Source: WHSW01 sp036794585
GTDB lineage: Bacteria > Actinomycetota > Thermoleophilia > Solirubrobacterales > 70-9
Assembly (NCBI GenBank): GCA_036794585.1
Contig: DAIRGH010000110.1
Span: forward strand, 1-9,199
Length of the DNA stretch: 9,199 bases
Direction: 5' to 3'
Part shown: piece by piece, positions 7,338 to 9,199 of the stretch
Position numbering within the stretch: the stretch's first letter is position 1
Layout: each line of letters starts with the position of its first letter
Position numbers and translations under genes: made by a program
Notes under the pieces: model-generated
What the model saw: the letters and a program-made list of their open reading frames with translations, nothing else
Told to the model about the DNA's origin: nothing
Databases searched by the model: none

Positions 7338-8294
7338 ATGGCAGATACCCCCGCAGAGCTGGTCTTCGTCGGCGGCACCGGCCGCAGCGGCACTCACATC
7401 GTCTCCTACCTGCTCGACCGCCACTCGCATTTCTACGGCGTGCCGATCGAGTGCCGTTTCCACTGCAACCCGAAGGGCCTGGCCGACGTCGTCACCGGGC
7501 GGGGCGACCCGGAGGACTTCCTCGCCAAGCTGCGCGGCTACTGGTGGCACCGGGTGCGCTTCGGCGACCGCGCCTACGTGAAGGCGAAGTGGCGCGCGCT
7601 GGGCCGCGGCCGGGTCCGCGGCCTGCACACGATTGTCGGCGAGGCCGAGTTCGCCGCCGCGGCCGATCGCTTCGAGGTGAGCTATCGCGACGACCTGCTC
7701 GGCGCCTCGCGGACTCTCTTCTATGACCTGCTCGGCCCGCTCGCCGAGCGCGCCGGCAAGCCCGCGGTGGTCGAGATGAGCTGCTTCACGATCGCCGCAG
7801 CCGATGGGCTCGCGCAGATCTTTCCCGAGGCGAGGTTCGTGCACTCGGTGCGCGACGGGCGCGACTCGGGCTCGTCGAAGGTCTCGCTGCGCCAGAAGCC
7901 GCATCACCCCACCGACGTCGTCTCGGGGATCGAGTTCTGGGCCGATCGCCTGCGCCAGGCCGAGGAGGGCGTGCGCGGCTTGTCCGACCCCGACCGCGAG
8001 CGGCTGCGGGTGATCAGCCTCGACGAGCTGGTGTGGAGCGATCGCGAGGCGGCCTACGCCGAGCTCTGCGAGTTCCTCGGGATCGGCGACGAGCCGGGGA
8101 TGCGGGAGTTCTTCGAGGCCGAGATGAACGCCGACGCCGCGCACCGCGAGCGCTGGCGCAAGGGGCTCTCCGACGCCGAGCAGGCCGAGATCGTGGAGCT
8201 CTATGAGGAGACGCTGGCGCGGCTGGAGGCCGAGGGCTATCACTGCGCGCCGGTTCTGCGCCGCTCGTACGAGCGCGAGCAAGCCCTGGCTTGA
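7338..8294 (+). CDS. PAPS-dependent sulfotransferase, second tandem copy
   Basis: A 318-residue paralogue of the gene just upstream. The 5'-phosphosulfate loop is FVGGTGRSGTH at residues 10-20, the candidate catalytic E38 lies in VPIECRFH, and the 3'-phosphate motif is FVHSVRDGRDSGSSK at 167-181. It shares with its neighbour the blocks LRGxWW, GRxRGLH, ISLDEL/VSLDEL, ERWRxGLS, LYxExLxxLEAxG and APxLRRxYER, and the spacing from the loop to the glutamate is identical. This is clear tandem duplication with substantial divergence. A possible weak ribosome site, GAGG (7324-7327), lies ten bases before the ATG, and the gene starts six bases after the previous stop. Its TGA overlaps the TTG start of the downstream glycosyltransferase. 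Two diverged copies may sulfate different positions or different acceptors, but the sequence does not show which. Confidence 0.9.
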   Translation: MADTPAELVFVGGTGRSGTHIVSYLLDRHSHFYGVPIECRFHCNPKGLADVVTGRGDPEDFLAKLRGYWWHRVRFGDRAYVKAKWRALGRGRVRGLHTIVGEAEFAAAADRFEVSYRDDLLGASRTLFYDLLGPLAERAGKPAVVEMSCFTIAAADGLAQIFPEARFVHSVRDGRDSGSSKVSLRQKPHHPTDVVSGIEFWADRLRQAEEGVRGLSDPDRERLRVISLDELVWSDREAAYAELCEFLGIGDEPGMREFFEAEMNADAAHRERWRKGLSDAEQAEIVELYEETLARLEAEGYHCAPVLRRSYEREQALA

Positions 8295-9199
8295 CCGACC
8301 GCATCCTCTTCACCACCTCGAACGGGACGGGCCTCGGCCACCTGACCCGGTCGATGGCGATCGCGCGCCGGCTGGGTCCCGAGCTCGAGGCTTTCTTCAT
8401 CACCCTCTCCGCCGCCGCGCCGGTGGTCGAGCAGATGGGCTTTCCGGTCGAGTACATCGCGTCCTACGCGACCCCGGGATCGGGCAACGACTACCGCTGG
8501 TCGCGGCGCCTGCGGGCGCGGCTGCGGGCTGCGATCGCCGAGCTCGAGCCGCGGGTCGTCGTCTTCGACGGCACCCACCCGTACGAGGCGCTGCTCGGCG
8601 CGCTCCCCGACGACGGCGTCACGGTCTGGTGCCGGCGGCCGCTGTGGAAGGCGGGGTCGAGCCGGGTGCCGCTGGGGCGCGCCGGCGCCTTCGACGCGGT
8701 GCTCGAGCCCAGCGAGCTGGCCGAGTCCGAGGACCGCGGGCCGACGGTCGCCCTGCGCGACCGCGCTCATCGCGTCGACCCGATCGTCCTGCTGGACCGC
8801 TCCGAGCTCTTGCCGCGCGAGCGCGCCGAGGCCGAGCTCGGGCTCGAGCCGGGTCGCACCAACGTGCTCGTCAACCTCGGCCAGGGCGCCGAGGTGCGCG
8901 ACGCCAACTTCAGGGCGCTCGCGACCCTGGCGGGGCGCGAGGGGGTGCAGGTGGCGACCCTCTCCTCGACCCTGGAGGCGGCGGACCGGCCGCCGGAGGG
9001 TGTGGTGGAGCTGCGCGCGACCTATCCGATGAGCCGCTACTTCGCCGCCTTCGACGCCTCGATCGCCGCCGCCGGCTACAACGCCTACCACGAGCTGATC
9101 GCGCTCGGGGTGCCGTCGCTGTTCGTGCCGATGCGGCGCGAGACCGACGACCAGCCGGCGCGGGCGCGCTACGCCGAGGAGGCCGGCATCGGCCTCGGC
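8291..9199 (+). CDS. MurG-like GT-B glycosyltransferase (3' end outside the window)
   Basis: An open frame of 303 codons with no stop runs to the window edge. It starts with TTG at 8291 inside the previous gene's stop (TTGA, 8291-8294). Only this start keeps the conserved N-terminus: RILFTTSNGTGLGHLTRSMAIARRL at residues 4-28 is the glycine-rich first strand-loop-helix of MurG-type GT-B enzymes. The next in-frame ATG, at 8354, would remove it. The first domain continues with VVFDGTHPYEA around 90-100. The second domain begins near VLVNLGQGAEVRD (about 192-203) and contains AAAGYNAYHELIALGVPSLFVPM (about 259-281), the nucleotide-sugar/acceptor region of this family. About 50-80 residues are probably missing. 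It likely adds a sugar from a nucleotide-sugar donor to a lipid or glycan at the cytoplasmic membrane face. Despite the resemblance it is probably not the peptidoglycan MurG, because it sits beside sulfotransferases rather than in the division/cell-wall cluster. Confidence 0.82.
   Translation, partial: MTDRILFTTSNGTGLGHLTRSMAIARRLGPELEAFFITLSAAAPVVEQMGFPVEYIASYATPGSGNDYRWSRRLRARLRAAIAELEPRVVVFDGTHPYEALLGALPDDGVTVWCRRPLWKAGSSRVPLGRAGAFDAVLEPSELAESEDRGPTVALRDRAHRVDPIVLLDRSELLPRERAEAELGLEPGRTNVLVNLGQGAEVRDANFRALATLAGREGVQVATLSSTLEAADRPPEGVVELRATYPMSRYFAAFDASIAAAGYNAYHELIALGVPSLFVPMRRETDDQPARARYAEEAGIGLG

Noticed and set aside
6273..8282. Long antisense open frame opposite both sulfotransferases
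   Set aside because: It spans two genes with clear PAPS-binding motifs on the + strand and shows no motif of its own.
8240..9091. Antisense open frame opposite the GT-B gene
   Set aside because: The + strand frame carries MurG-like N- and C-domain motifs and an operon-consistent overlap. The antisense product shows no family features.
8291..9199. Calling the last gene murG of peptidoglycan synthesis
   Set aside because: It shares the fold signatures, but its context is sulfotransferases and GT-C proteins, and I cannot match its middle region to true MurG. A broader MurG-like label is safer.

Overview
The window is strongly GC-rich, and its real genes use almost only G- or C-ending codons. 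All genes lie on the + strand and are packed with gaps of 45 bases or less. Enolase followed directly by a DivIC/FtsB-type division protein is a classic actinobacterial gene order. Together with the scarcity of Shine-Dalgarno sequences, this suggests a high-GC actinobacterium. A deep lineage such as Thermoleophilia (Solirubrobacterales/Gaiellales) is my best guess, but that is inference and no marker here proves it.

Layout: (1) bases 1-52 are the last codons of an upstream gene. (2) 68-1369 is an intact enolase. (3) 1370-1414 is a short gap holding a GC-rich hairpin. (4) 1415-1768 is a small FtsB/DivIC-like septum protein. (5) 1782-3983 and 3988-6315 are two large polytopic membrane proteins of GT-C glycosyltransferase type, each with a C-terminal soluble domain that contains exactly two cysteines. 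(6) 6312-7331 and 7338-8294 are two tandem paralogous PAPS-dependent sulfotransferases. (7) 8291-9199 is a MurG-like GT-B glycosyltransferase that starts at TTG and runs off the window edge. No stretch over 300 bases lacks a gene. I see no RNA gene, mobile element, CRISPR array or convincing terminator.

The first half is housekeeping (glycolysis, division). From 1782 on, the genes look like a surface-glycan or glycolipid cassette. The two GT-C proteins would move sugars from polyprenyl-phosphate donors on the outer face of the membrane. The GT-B enzyme would build a glycan or glycolipid on the cytoplasmic side, and the two sulfotransferases would sulfate it. The sulfotransferases and the GT-B gene are joined to their neighbours by 4-base overlaps or a 6-base gap, so they are probably co-translated. 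The product is unknown. A sulfated cell-envelope glycan or glycolipid placed behind eno-ftsB is the most interesting hypothesis here. A separate oddity is a near-perfect 15-bp-arm palindrome inside the coding region of the first GT-C protein, read in frame and written in codons unlike its surroundings.
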